A stretch of 64,000 nucleotides of DNA from Nocardia transvalensis NBRC 15921 (GTDB lineage Bacteria; Actinomycetota; Actinomycetes; Mycobacteriales; Mycobacteriaceae), in assembly GCF_000308875.1 (NCBI RefSeq), contig NZ_BAGL01000052.1, positions 186,001-250,000 of the forward strand, read 5' to 3'. Below are positions 16,523 to 26,554 of this stretch, piece by piece; the stretch's first letter is position 1, and every line of letters starts with the position of its first letter. Position numbers and translations under genes: made by a program. The notes under the pieces were generated by a model. It was not told the origin of the DNA. It worked only from the letters and a program-made list of their open reading frames with translations, and did not search any database.

Positions 16523-17422
16523 ATGGGCAACGACGCCACTCTGCTCCCGCGCGAATCCTTCGCGCAGCGCCTGCTGACCGGGTCGGTGCGGAAGTCCTAC
16601 GACCCGGTGGTGGACCTGGACTGGGACGCGCCGCTGGATCCGGAGAAACTGTTCCTGCCGCCGGAGGTGGTCTCGCTCTACGGCACCGAGCTGTGGGAGT
16701 CGATGACGCCGGAGCAGCGCCGCGAGCTGTCACGGCAGGAGCTCGCGAATGTGCTGTCGACCGGCATCTGGTTCGAGAACCTCCTCAACCGGCTGCTGCT
16801 GCGCGAGCTGATGAACGACGATCCCACCACCCGCCACTCGCACTACACGCTCACCGAGATGGGCGACGAATGCCGGCACATGATGATGTTCGGCAAGCTC
16901 ATCGATCGGATCGAGGCCCGCCCGTACTGGCCGACACCCGCTGGGCGCCTGGTGATCTCGTCGCTGCAGCTGTTCCTGCGCGGATCGATGACATGGGTGG
17001 GCGCACTGGTCGGCGAGGAGATCTTCGACGCGCTGCAACGGCGCACGCTCGACGATCCGCAGTTGCAGCCGCTGGTGTCGCGGGCGATGCGCATCCACGT
17101 CACCGAGGAGGCGCGGCACATCGGATTCGCCCGGGACGCGCTGGCGCGGCAGGTTCCGGCCATGTCGCGGGCCGAGCTGGCCTACACGCGGCTGTGTGTC
17201 GCGGTGGCGGCGCCGCTGTTCGTCCATCTGATGACCAACCGGCACATGTACGACCGCGCGGGGCTGGACGGGCGGGCGGCCCGGCGGATCGCGCGGAACA
17301 ATCCGCACGCGCAGCGCACGCTGGGCACGGGGGCGGCGAATCTGGGTGCGTTCCTGGACAAGCAGGGGCTCATCGGGCCCGTCGGCAAGTGGATCTGGCG
17401 GCGGCGAGGGCTGTGGGCATGA
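16523..17422 (+). CDS. AurF-like diiron oxygenase (PF11583 type)
   Basis: The 299-residue protein shows the spaced carboxylate/histidine ligands of ferritin-like diiron oxygenases: Glu85 in WFENLLNR, Glu116/His119 in GDECRHMMMFG, Glu165/166 in LVGEEIF, and Glu196/His199 in TEEARHIGFAR. AurF enzymes N-oxygenate arylamines, but most homologues have no known substrate. The gene overlaps the next one by 4 bp (ATGA) and is divergent from a TetR. Pairing with an FMO-DUF4873 gene is common in mycolic-acid actinomycetes. Confidence 0.83.
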   Translation: MGNDATLLPRESFAQRLLTGSVRKSYDPVVDLDWDAPLDPEKLFLPPEVVSLYGTELWESMTPEQRRELSRQELANVLSTGIWFENLLNRLLLRELMNDDPTTRHSHYTLTEMGDECRHMMMFGKLIDRIEARPYWPTPAGRLVISSLQLFLRGSMTWVGALVGEEIFDALQRRTLDDPQLQPLVSRAMRIHVTEEARHIGFARDALARQVPAMSRAELAYTRLCVAVAAPLFVHLMTNRHMYDRAGLDGRAARRIARNNPHAQRTLGTGAANLGAFLDKQGLIGPVGKWIWRRRGLWA

Positions 17423-18390
17423 GCGGCGATCCCGCGATCGTCGTCGTGGGCGCGGGGACCGGGGGCATTGCCGCCGCGAACGAGCTGCGGAGTGCGGGAA
17501 TCGAGGACTTCGTCGTGCTGGAGAAGGGCGTGGAGGCCCGCGACGCGGCCGCGCGCAAGTCTCGGCCATGGCCGTTCGGCCGCCGGCCCGGATTCCGAGA
17601 TCCCTTGCGCCGCACCACTGATCGACACGAATCGACCTCCCACGTCCGGCCGAGGTCGGAAGTGACCGACCTGGACTTCGACGACGAGGCCGACCGATGG
17701 GAGGTCCGCACCACCGACGGGCGGCTGCGCCCGCGCGTGGTGGTTCTGACGTCGGGTGCGCTACGCGACGTCCCGCGCATCGCCGGTGTGGGCCGGCGGA
17801 CGATCCAGGACGTCCGGGGAGAGGCTTTCCTTGGGGTGGCCTTGCACGGATTCCCGAACCTGTTTCTGATCACCGGTGGCGGACAAGGCATCTCGGTGGT
17901 CTCGGCGCAAGCTCGCTACATCCGGCAGTGCGTGGAGCGGATGCGGAGCACCGCGAGCACGAGGATCGAGGTCCGCGCCGCCACCCAGCACGAGTTCACC
18001 CGGCGCGTGCGGGCGGGCGCGGCGCCCTCCCGGCGCGCCCTGCGCCGGCCCGGCCCACACCACTTCGATCTGACGGTGCCCGCGGAACGTGAACCGGCGC
18101 ACGAGTATTCGGGCCCCGCACTCTTGGACGCCCCCGGCGCCGAGATGCCGGTGACGGTCGCGCTGACCGGCCACCCGGACCCGATCGACGGCCGCTACCA
18201 CTGGTACGGCCGGGTCAGCGCGGCGAACGGCGACGATCTCCCCGATCCGCGCCGCGGGCAGGTCCACCTCACGCTCCCGGGCGGCACACCCGCCGCCGGG
18301 ACCTTGCAGGAACGCGACCCGTGGGGCAACCTCCGGATCGTGGGCCTCGGCACTCCCCCGTTCCCGACGGCGGCCGCCGAGACATACTGA
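17419..18390 (+). CDS. Shortened FAD-binding monooxygenase remnant fused to DUF4873
   Basis: The N-terminus has the FAD-binding strand and glycine motif VVVGAGTGGIAAANELRSAG. The middle jumps quickly to segments that in full-length flavin monooxygenases come much later (VVVLTSGALRDVP, LHGFPNLFLITGG). The last 90 residues are a DUF4873 domain (RYHWYGRVSA, ERDPWGNLRIVGLG). At 323 residues it is about half the usual length of roughly 600, and the second glycine-rich (NADPH) motif is missing. The frame is open throughout, so in-frame deletions are likely. I doubt monooxygenase activity; the DUF4873 part may still matter to the diiron partner. Confidence 0.7.
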   Translation: MSGDPAIVVVGAGTGGIAAANELRSAGIEDFVVLEKGVEARDAAARKSRPWPFGRRPGFRDPLRRTTDRHESTSHVRPRSEVTDLDFDDEADRWEVRTTDGRLRPRVVVLTSGALRDVPRIAGVGRRTIQDVRGEAFLGVALHGFPNLFLITGGGQGISVVSAQARYIRQCVERMRSTASTRIEVRAATQHEFTRRVRAGAAPSRRALRRPGPHHFDLTVPAEREPAHEYSGPALLDAPGAEMPVTVALTGHPDPIDGRYHWYGRVSAANGDDLPDPRRGQVHLTLPGGTPAAGTLQERDPWGNLRIVGLGTPPFPTAAAETY

Positions 18391-18468
18391 CCGCGCATGT
18401 CGGCGCGCACGAAGAGCGGCGAACCGCTGAGGGATCCCCGTGCGCGCCGGGCTTCCACCTCCCTCCGG

Positions 18469-18828
18469 TCAGCCGGGGACCTTGTCCAGGAAGCCGTGCA
18501 CGGTCGCGATGCGGCCGTCCTCGAGGGCGATCACGTCGAAGCCGACGACCAGGGGCTCGGCGCCGGGCGCGCCGAGATTCCAGGTGAACCGCGCGATGTC
18601 GTGGTGACCGTCGACCCGGTCGCCGAGGGTGAAGCGCAGGCCCGCGAACTGCTCCTGCGCCCCGGCGATCACCTGGTCGATCGCCGCCGGCCCCACGACG
18701 GAGGCCAAGGGGTCGGTGTAGGTGGCGCCGGGCGTGTAGACCTCGGCGAGGAGGGCCTGGCGCTTCCCCGGATCCTGCTCGTTCCAGGAGTCGATGTACC
18801 GCTGTGCAATGGTGTCGTATTCGCTCAT
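18469..18828 (-). CDS. SnoaL-like/NTF2-fold protein
   Basis: The 119-residue protein has the typical opening IAQRYIDSWNEQDPGKRQALLAEVYTPGATYTDP, split here as IAQRYIDSWNEQDPGKRQAL then YTPGATYTDP, and an end FDVIALEDGRIATVHGFLD. Such proteins form a cone-shaped pocket and range from polyketide cyclases to simple binding proteins. No partner gene is obvious. The function is unknown. Confidence 0.75.
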   Translation of the reverse strand: MSEYDTIAQRYIDSWNEQDPGKRQALLAEVYTPGATYTDPLASVVGPAAIDQVIAGAQEQFAGLRFTLGDRVDGHHDIARFTWNLGAPGAEPLVVGFDVIALEDGRIATVHGFLDKVPG

Positions 18829-18922
18829 GACACCAGCATCTGCGACGCGCGGACCGGAGTCGATTACGCGTCAGGTAATGATCCGGCCCGCGAATCCCAC
18901 TGGGGCGCAGCCGTGATCGCGA

Positions 18923-19291
18923 TTACAGGACCGACTTCAGCGACTGCTCGTCGCGCGCGACGACCGCCTGCCCGTCGCCGGTGGCGATGATCGGGCGCTG
19001 GATCAGCTTCGGATGCAGAGCCAGCGCCTCGATCCAGTGCTCGCGGTCGGCGGGCGTGCGCGCCCAGCCGGAGATGCCGAGTTCCTTCGCCTCGTCCTCC
19101 GCCGTGCGGGTGATATCCCACGGCTCCAGGCCGAGTTTGGCCAGCACCGCGCGGATCTCCTCCACGCCCGGCGGATCCTCCAGGTAGCGCCGCTCGGTGT
19201 AGGCGACGCCGGCCTCGTCCAGCGCCGCCTTCGCCGCCCGGCTCTTGGAGCACCGCGGGTTGTGCCAGATCTCCATCTGATCGGAAGTCAT
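18923..19291 (-). CDS. ArsC/Spx family glutaredoxin-like protein (arsenate-reductase type)
   Basis: The 122-residue protein has a thioredoxin-like fold with a single active Cys in the N-terminal motif IWHNPRCSKSRAAKAAL and the conserved HPKLIQRPII segment near the C-terminus with the basic residues used by ArsC. Members reduce arsenate with glutathione or mycoredoxin, but many chromosomal copies have no proven role. No arsenic operon surrounds it. Confidence 0.82.
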   Translation of the reverse strand: MTSDQMEIWHNPRCSKSRAAKAALDEAGVAYTERRYLEDPPGVEEIRAVLAKLGLEPWDITRTAEDEAKELGISGWARTPADREHWIEALALHPKLIQRPIIATGDGQAVVARDEQSLKSVL

Positions 19292-19320
19292 GAGCGAACG
19301 ATACCGACCGGCCTATCGGG

Positions 19321-21042
<1,722 letters not shown>

Positions 21043-21299
21043 AGAGATGTCAATGTCTTTCGGGCATGGGTGCCCAAGTCGCACGTCGGATATCGGATCC
21101 GAGCCGAGGGCACACGGTGGCGAGATTGCCGATGGGCAATTTCGATCGCCGCAAGAAGAGCCGGTGCCGCCCAGCTGGACGCTGGTGCGTAGCAATCTAC
21201 GACGCTGGGTGCGCGTCGCACCCGGACACCAGCGTAGCTCGAGTGGTGCCGGAACACGACTCGGTGTAGTAGCCGTCACCCTCCGGGCGCGAGCGACGG
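21043..21299. other. Intergenic region between glnA and the DEAD-box helicase
   Basis: 257 bp without a credible gene. It should hold the glnA 3' end signals and the helicase promoter. I see no strong hairpin with a T-tract. Confidence 0.4.
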
Positions 21300-22736
21300 T
21301 CACACGTCGTAGTACAGCTCGAACTCGAAAGGATGTGGGCGAACGTTGATCTCGGCGATCTCGGCCTCACGCTTCAGCCGGATCCAGGTCTCGATGAGGT
21401 CGTCGGTGAACACGCCACCCTGGGTGAGGTAGTCGTTGTCGGCCTCCAGCCGGTCGATCACGGCGGCCAGGCTGGGCGGCGTCTGGATCACCTCGGCGGA
21501 TTCCTCGGGGGTCAGCTCGTAGAGGTCCTTGTCGATCGGGACCGCCGGTTCCATCTTGTTCATGATGCCGTCCAGCCCGGCCATCATCATCGCCGCGAAG
21601 GACAGGTACGGATTGCCGGACGAATCGGGACACCGGAATTCCAGGCGCTTGGCGGCGGCGCTCGCGCCCGTGACCGGAATGCGCACGGCGGCCGAGCGGT
21701 TGCGCTGGCTGTAGACCAGATTCACCGGCGCCTCGAACCCGGGGACGAGCCGCTTGTAGGAATTGACCGTCGGATTGGTGAACGCCAGCAGGGACGGCGC
21801 GTGGTGCAGCAGCCCGCCGATATAGTGCCGCGCCAGATCCGACAGCCCGGCGTATCCGGCCTCGTCGTAGAACAGCGGCGAGCCGTCCTTCCACAGCGAT
21901 TGGTGCACATGCATTCCGGACCCGTTGTCGCCGAACAGCGGTTTGGGCATGAACGTGACGGACTTGCCGTGCTCCCACGCCGTATTCTTCACGATGTACT
22001 TGTAGAGCTGGAGGTCGTCGGCGGCGGCCAGCAGCGTACTGAACCGGTAGTTGATCTCGGCCTGCCCGGCGGTGCCGACCTCGTGGTGCCCCTTCTCCAG
22101 CTCCAGCCCCGCACGCTGCAGGTTCGTGCACATGGCGTCGCGCAGGTCGACGTCGTGGTCGTAGGGGGCGACCGGGAAGTACCCGCCCTTGGCACGGATC
22201 TTGTAGCCGCGGTTGATACTGCCGTCGGGATTGTATTTCTCGCCGGTGTTCCAGTCCGCCGACGCCGAATCGACCTCGTAGAAGGCGCCGTTCATGGTGG
22301 TGTCGTAGCGCACCGCGTCGAAGATGTAGAACTCCGCCTCCGGGCCGAAATAGGCGGTGTCGGCGATGCCGGTGCTGCGCAGGTATTCCTCGGCCTTGCG
22401 GGCCACATTGCGCGGGTCGCGGCTGTAGGCCTCGCGAGTGTGCGGATCGTGCACGAAACAGTTGATATTCAGCGTGGTGGCGGCCCGGAAGGAATCCGGT
22501 CGGCAGGTCCGCGGATCCGGCAGCAGTAGCATGTCGGATTCGTGGATCTGCTGGAATCCGCGCACCGACGACCCGTCGAACGCGATACCGCCGTCGACCA
22601 GATCGGGCCCGAACATGGTGGCGGGGATGGAGAAATGCTGCTGTACGCCCGGCACATCACAGAAACGCACATCGACGTATTCGACGTCGTGGGCGTCGAT
22701 GTAATCCATGATGCCGGCGGTGGTGGGGGTGATCAC
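21300..22736 (-). CDS. glnA: Type I glutamine synthetase
   Basis: The enzyme makes glutamine from glutamate, ammonia and ATP. The 478-residue protein carries the type I signatures FDGSSVRGFQQIHESDMLL, GPEAEFYIFD, KGGYFPVAPYD, HHEVGTAGQAEINYRF, MPKPLFGDNGSGMHVHQSLW and NRSAAVRIP. Tyr406 in DKDLYELTPEE sits at the adenylylation site of I-beta enzymes, so GlnE could control it. It resembles mycobacterial GlnA1 throughout, but may be a second paralogue, because GlnA1 does not lie beside the proteasome locus in M. tuberculosis. It is divergent from an acyl-CoA synthetase gene. Confidence 0.93.
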   Translation of the reverse strand: MITPTTAGIMDYIDAHDVEYVDVRFCDVPGVQQHFSIPATMFGPDLVDGGIAFDGSSVRGFQQIHESDMLLLPDPRTCRPDSFRAATTLNINCFVHDPHTREAYSRDPRNVARKAEEYLRSTGIADTAYFGPEAEFYIFDAVRYDTTMNGAFYEVDSASADWNTGEKYNPDGSINRGYKIRAKGGYFPVAPYDHDVDLRDAMCTNLQRAGLELEKGHHEVGTAGQAEINYRFSTLLAAADDLQLYKYIVKNTAWEHGKSVTFMPKPLFGDNGSGMHVHQSLWKDGSPLFYDEAGYAGLSDLARHYIGGLLHHAPSLLAFTNPTVNSYKRLVPGFEAPVNLVYSQRNRSAAVRIPVTGASAAAKRLEFRCPDSSGNPYLSFAAMMMAGLDGIMNKMEPAVPIDKDLYELTPEESAEVIQTPPSLAAVIDRLEADNDYLTQGGVFTDDLIETWIRLKREAEIAEINVRPHPFEFELYYDV

Positions 22737-23147
22737 CGGTGACTCCTCGGGACTCGCTCGTCGTCGCCGTCAACCATACGACTTCCGATCGCTCGCGGAG
22801 CGCGAATCACGCTGTGCGCCAGTATCATTCAAGATCACGACAGCTCCCGGGCAGCGCGCCGACCGGTCGGGACGCGCTCGGCGTCGACGGGCGTCGGGGA
22901 GGCGGCCGAATCGGACCCGATAAGATAACCGACCCTTTGCGTCGAACCGACAGATCCGGGGTCGCAGCGAACCACATAACCCCAGCTCGGTTGGCGCGAC
23001 GGTAGCCGACCGCCGTGCACACTGCACAAATCTGCCCCGGGCACTCTGCCCGATTGCCGGTAGCGTCCGGCCGCCCGCCACGGTCTGCTGGATACCGACA
23101 CCGAGATCATCGCCGTGACCTCGGGCCCGCGAAGCAGAGGTCAGGTT
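22737..23147. other. Divergent promoter region between glnA and the acyl-CoA synthetase
   Basis: 411 bp, somewhat less GC-rich than its surroundings. It must hold both promoters. I looked for GlnR-type sites (GTNAC-n6-GAAAC) and saw none convincing. No small gene is supported. Confidence 0.4.
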
Positions 23148-24974
23148 GTGAGTTCATCGACGGTGGCGACCGGCAGCGCGGTACAGCGCCGGATCCGGCC
23201 CCGCACCCTGTGCGAGGCGTTCCAGCACAACGTCGTCCACCATCCGGACGCCGTCGCCGTCCGCACCCGCGGCGACGCGGTGCGAATCACCTGGCGCGAG
23301 TACGGATCCCGCGTGCGAGCCATCGCCGCGGGCCTGGCGGCGCTCGGGATCGGCCGGGGCGACACGGTGGCGCTGATGCTGACGAACCGCCCCGAGTTCC
23401 ACCTCTGCGATACCGCCGTCCTGCATACGGGCGCCACACCGTTCTCGGTGTACAACACCAACCCCCCGGATCTGCTCGCCTACCAGTTCGGCAATGCCGG
23501 CAACGCGGTGGTGATCTGCGAGGAGCGGTTCGTACCGCAGGTCCTGGCGGCCGTGGAACGCGCCGCCGCGCAGGGGTTCCGGGTCGAGCACGTGATCTGC
23601 GTGGACGGCGCGCCGTCCGGCACCGTCAGCCTGGCACAGGTCGAGGCGACCGGCGATCCGGACTTCGACTTCGAATCCGCGTGGCGCGCAGTGGGTCCGG
23701 AGGACCTGCTCACGATCGTCTACACCTCCGGGACGACCGGGCGGCCCAAGGGGGTCGAACTCACCCACACCAATTTCATCGAGAACGCCCGCATCGTCGA
23801 CGAATTCGGCGGCGGCGGCATCGAGGACCGCGTGGTGTCCTATCTGCCCGACGCGCACGCCGCCAATCGCTGGTTCGCCCATTACCTCAATCTCCTCGAG
23901 GGCGCGCAGATCACCACGGTGCCCGACCTGAAACAGGTCGCCGACGCCCTGACCGAGGTGCGCCCGACCGTCTTCCTGGGCGTGCCGCGCATCTGGGTGA
24001 AAGTCAAAGCGGCGCTGGAGGATCGGCTGGCCGCCGAACCCAGCGCGGTGCGCGGTGCGCTGGCCGCGTGGGCGATCGGCGTCGGCCGCGCCCGCGCCCG
24101 CGCGATCTCCGACGGCCGACCGCACACGCCGCTCGACACCGCGCGCTACCGGATCGCCGACCGGCTGGTGCTGTCGGCCATCCGGACGCGCCTGGGCATG
24201 GACCGCATCCGCATCGCGGTCACCGGCGCCGCGCAGATCCCGCGGGACACCCACGAATTCTTTCTCGGTCTCGGTCTGCCGTTGTGCGAGGGGTACGGCA
24301 TGACCGAATGCACCGCGGGCGCCACGGTCACGCGGCCGGAACGCATCCGGATCGGCACGGTCGGCACCCCGCTGCCCGGCGCCGAGGTCCGGCTCGCCGA
24401 CGACGGCGAGGTCCTCGTCCGGGGCCCGATGGTGATGCGCGGCTATCGCGGGGAGCCCGGGAAGACCGCCGAGACGGTCGATTCCGAGGGCTGGCTGCAC
24501 ACCGGCGACATCGGGGAGCTGGACGCCGAGGGCTGCCTGCGGATCATCGACCGCAAGAAGGAACTCATCATCAACGCGGCCGGTAAGAACATGTCGCCCA
24601 CCAATATCGAGAACACCGTCACCGCGCACACCCCGCTGGCGGGCATCGTGGCGGTCGTCGGCGAGGGCCGCCCCTACAACACCGCGCTGATCTGTCTCGA
24701 CCCCGACCTGGCCGCCGCCTTCGCCGAACGCCACGGCCTGCCCGCCGCCGAGATCGCGGCGCTCGCGCGGGACGCGCGCGTGCGCGCCGCGGTGCAGGCC
24801 GGCGTGGATGCCGCCAACGCGGAACTTTCCCGGGTGGAACAAATCAAGAAGTTCGCGATACTTCCGGAGGTCTGGCAGCCCGGCGGAGACTGCCTGACGG
24901 CGACCGGCAAGCTGCGCCGGAAGCCGATCGCCGCCGCGCATGCCGATACGATCGAGTCTCTGTATGCCCCGTAA
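23148..24974 (+). CDS. Long-chain acyl-CoA synthetase (FadD15-like AMP-forming ligase)
   Basis: The 608-residue enzyme has the AMP-binding P-loop (TIVYTSGTTGRPKGVELTH), GYGMTECTAGA, GWLHTGDIGELD and DRKKELIINAAGKNMSP, so it should activate a fatty acid through an acyl-adenylate to acyl-CoA. Size and motifs match long-chain ligases of the FadD15 group and not the acyl-AMP ligases, because no insertion is visible. The GTG at 23148 has AGAGG nine bases upstream and is preferred over a GTG at 23115. Its 3' end abuts a PucR-type regulator gene. Confidence 0.87.
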   Translation: MSSSTVATGSAVQRRIRPRTLCEAFQHNVVHHPDAVAVRTRGDAVRITWREYGSRVRAIAAGLAALGIGRGDTVALMLTNRPEFHLCDTAVLHTGATPFSVYNTNPPDLLAYQFGNAGNAVVICEERFVPQVLAAVERAAAQGFRVEHVICVDGAPSGTVSLAQVEATGDPDFDFESAWRAVGPEDLLTIVYTSGTTGRPKGVELTHTNFIENARIVDEFGGGGIEDRVVSYLPDAHAANRWFAHYLNLLEGAQITTVPDLKQVADALTEVRPTVFLGVPRIWVKVKAALEDRLAAEPSAVRGALAAWAIGVGRARARAISDGRPHTPLDTARYRIADRLVLSAIRTRLGMDRIRIAVTGAAQIPRDTHEFFLGLGLPLCEGYGMTECTAGATVTRPERIRIGTVGTPLPGAEVRLADDGEVLVRGPMVMRGYRGEPGKTAETVDSEGWLHTGDIGELDAEGCLRIIDRKKELIINAAGKNMSPTNIENTVTAHTPLAGIVAVVGEGRPYNTALICLDPDLAAAFAERHGLPAAEIAALARDARVRAAVQAGVDAANAELSRVEQIKKFAILPEVWQPGGDCLTATGKLRRKPIAAAHADTIESLYAP

Positions 24975-24993
24975 CTTCCGGACGGAGGAAGCC

Positions 24994-26175
24994 GTGGAAT
25001 CGCCGACCCGGGACCGCGCCCTGGAAGCCCTGTATCTGCGCGCCGGCGCGCTGATGCAGGAGTTCTCCGACTCGGTGCCGCCGTATCGCAGCATTCCGCA
25101 ATCGCTGTTCCTGCCCGGCTGGGAACGCGGCGCGAAGCTGAATATCGAGCTGTTCTTCGACTACCTGCGCCGCGGTGAGCCGCCCGGTCCGGACGACACC
25201 CGGGAACTGGTCGACCTCGCCCTCGACCGGGTACGCGACGGCGAACCCCTCGAGGAGGTGCTGCGCCGCTACCGCGCGGGCGCGGAGTACATCTTCGACC
25301 GGCTGCGCGCCGCCGCCGCGGAGACCGAGCGCGAACTGCTCGCCGACGCGGCCCTGCCGCTGCTGCAGTACGTGACCACGGTGGTCGAGCGCATCGCCGT
25401 CGCCTGCGTGCACCGCGCCCACGATCCGCGGTGGGAACTGCTCGAGCGCCGCCGCACCCTGGCCGACGCGCTGCTCACCGGCCGCGACCCGGTCGAGTGG
25501 GCGGACGAACCGGCGATCGCGGTGCCGGAGGCGTTCGTGGTCGCGGTGTTCCGGCTGGGGGCCGGCGGCCGCCCCGGCTCCGGCACCAGCGATCTGCGCC
25601 ACTGCATCGAGGCCATCCCGGGCGTCTTCCTGCGCCTGGACAGCGGCGGCTGGACGGCGCTCGTCCCGCTGCAACCCGGCGACGACGGCACCGCGACCAT
25701 CGCGAGCCTGGCCGGGCGGCTGCCGGACCGGGCCCCGGAGGTGGCGCCGCCGTTCTGGGTGGGCGTCGGCGCGGCCCACGCGCGCACCGAGGTCCCCGCC
25801 GTGTTCGCCGAGGCCCGCACGCTCGCCGAACTGGGCCGCTGCCTGGACCGCACGGAACTCGTATGCCGCAGGGAGAACCTGCAATTCGAGTACACGGTCG
25901 CCGCCAGCGGCGCGGCCCGCCCCGGCCTGGCGACGGTGCTCGCGCCCCTCGACGCGCAGCCGCTGCTGGCGGAGACCCTCGAGATGTTCGTCGACAGTGG
26001 CTTCAATCAGCTCGCCACGGCCCGCCAGCTGAACATCCACCGCAATACGGTCACCTACCGGCTGGCGCGCGTGCACGAGCTGACCGGTCTCGATCCGCAC
26101 CGGCCCACCGACGCCATGACGCTGTCGGCCGCCCGGATCGCCCGGCGGCTGGAATCCGCGTCGTTCGCGCCGTAG
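24994..26175 (+). CDS. PucR/CdaR-type transcriptional regulator
   Basis: The C-terminal 60 residues form the PucR HTH (GFNQLATARQLNIHRNTVTYRLARV). The central part resembles the GGDEF-like domain of CdaR regulators, and the N-terminal 150 residues are helical with REERR-like charge. I chose the GTG at 24994 because GGAGGAA lies six bases upstream; an in-frame ATG at 24964 would overlap the ligase gene. It follows the acyl-CoA synthetase by 19 bp and precedes the PapA-like trio, so it could control either. Confidence 0.83.
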   Translation: MESPTRDRALEALYLRAGALMQEFSDSVPPYRSIPQSLFLPGWERGAKLNIELFFDYLRRGEPPGPDDTRELVDLALDRVRDGEPLEEVLRRYRAGAEYIFDRLRAAAAETERELLADAALPLLQYVTTVVERIAVACVHRAHDPRWELLERRRTLADALLTGRDPVEWADEPAIAVPEAFVVAVFRLGAGGRPGSGTSDLRHCIEAIPGVFLRLDSGGWTALVPLQPGDDGTATIASLAGRLPDRAPEVAPPFWVGVGAAHARTEVPAVFAEARTLAELGRCLDRTELVCRRENLQFEYTVAASGAARPGLATVLAPLDAQPLLAETLEMFVDSGFNQLATARQLNIHRNTVTYRLARVHELTGLDPHRPTDAMTLSAARIARRLESASFAP

Positions 26176-26554
26176 GGCTCCGGCTCGCCCCGGCGGTCGT
26201 GACGTTCCGGCTAATCCGAAGTGAATTCCGGCTCGCGAGGTTTACGCCGAAACTATCTCGGGCGTCCTCCTGAGTGGTACTTGACGTGTCATCTCAAGAG
26301 GCAGGCAGTGCGAAGTCCGAAATTTGCCAAAAGGTAGCCGACTCAATTTGACGACCCTTTTACGGCCGGTGATCGAACTCACCGTCACATCCTCTGGTCA
26401 TATGACTTAGAGTCATCCGCATTCCGGCGAACGACGAGGTCACCGGTAACTTCAGACAATCCGAGCGTGCCCTGCCGAGCACGCCGACATTTCCCGCGTC
26501 GAACCGGAAAACCACTTCCGTTCGAAATTTTCTGACATCGGATGAGGGATGTTC
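26176..26554. promoter_or_regulatory. AT-richer promoter region of the PapA-like trio
   Basis: 379 bp with visibly lower GC than the flanking genes and no supported gene. It holds a 15-bp inverted repeat (ATGACT, 3-nt spacer, AGTCAT) at 26402-26416. It ends in GAGGG, seven bases before the ATG at 26555. It is the only plausible promoter for the three overlapping acyltransferase genes. Confidence 0.5.
26402..26416. promoter_or_regulatory. Inverted repeat, candidate operator
   Basis: ATGACTTAGAGTCAT has 6-bp arms around TAG. It lies 139 bp upstream of the first PapA-like gene. The upstream PucR-type protein is one possible binder; this is inference. Confidence 0.4.
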
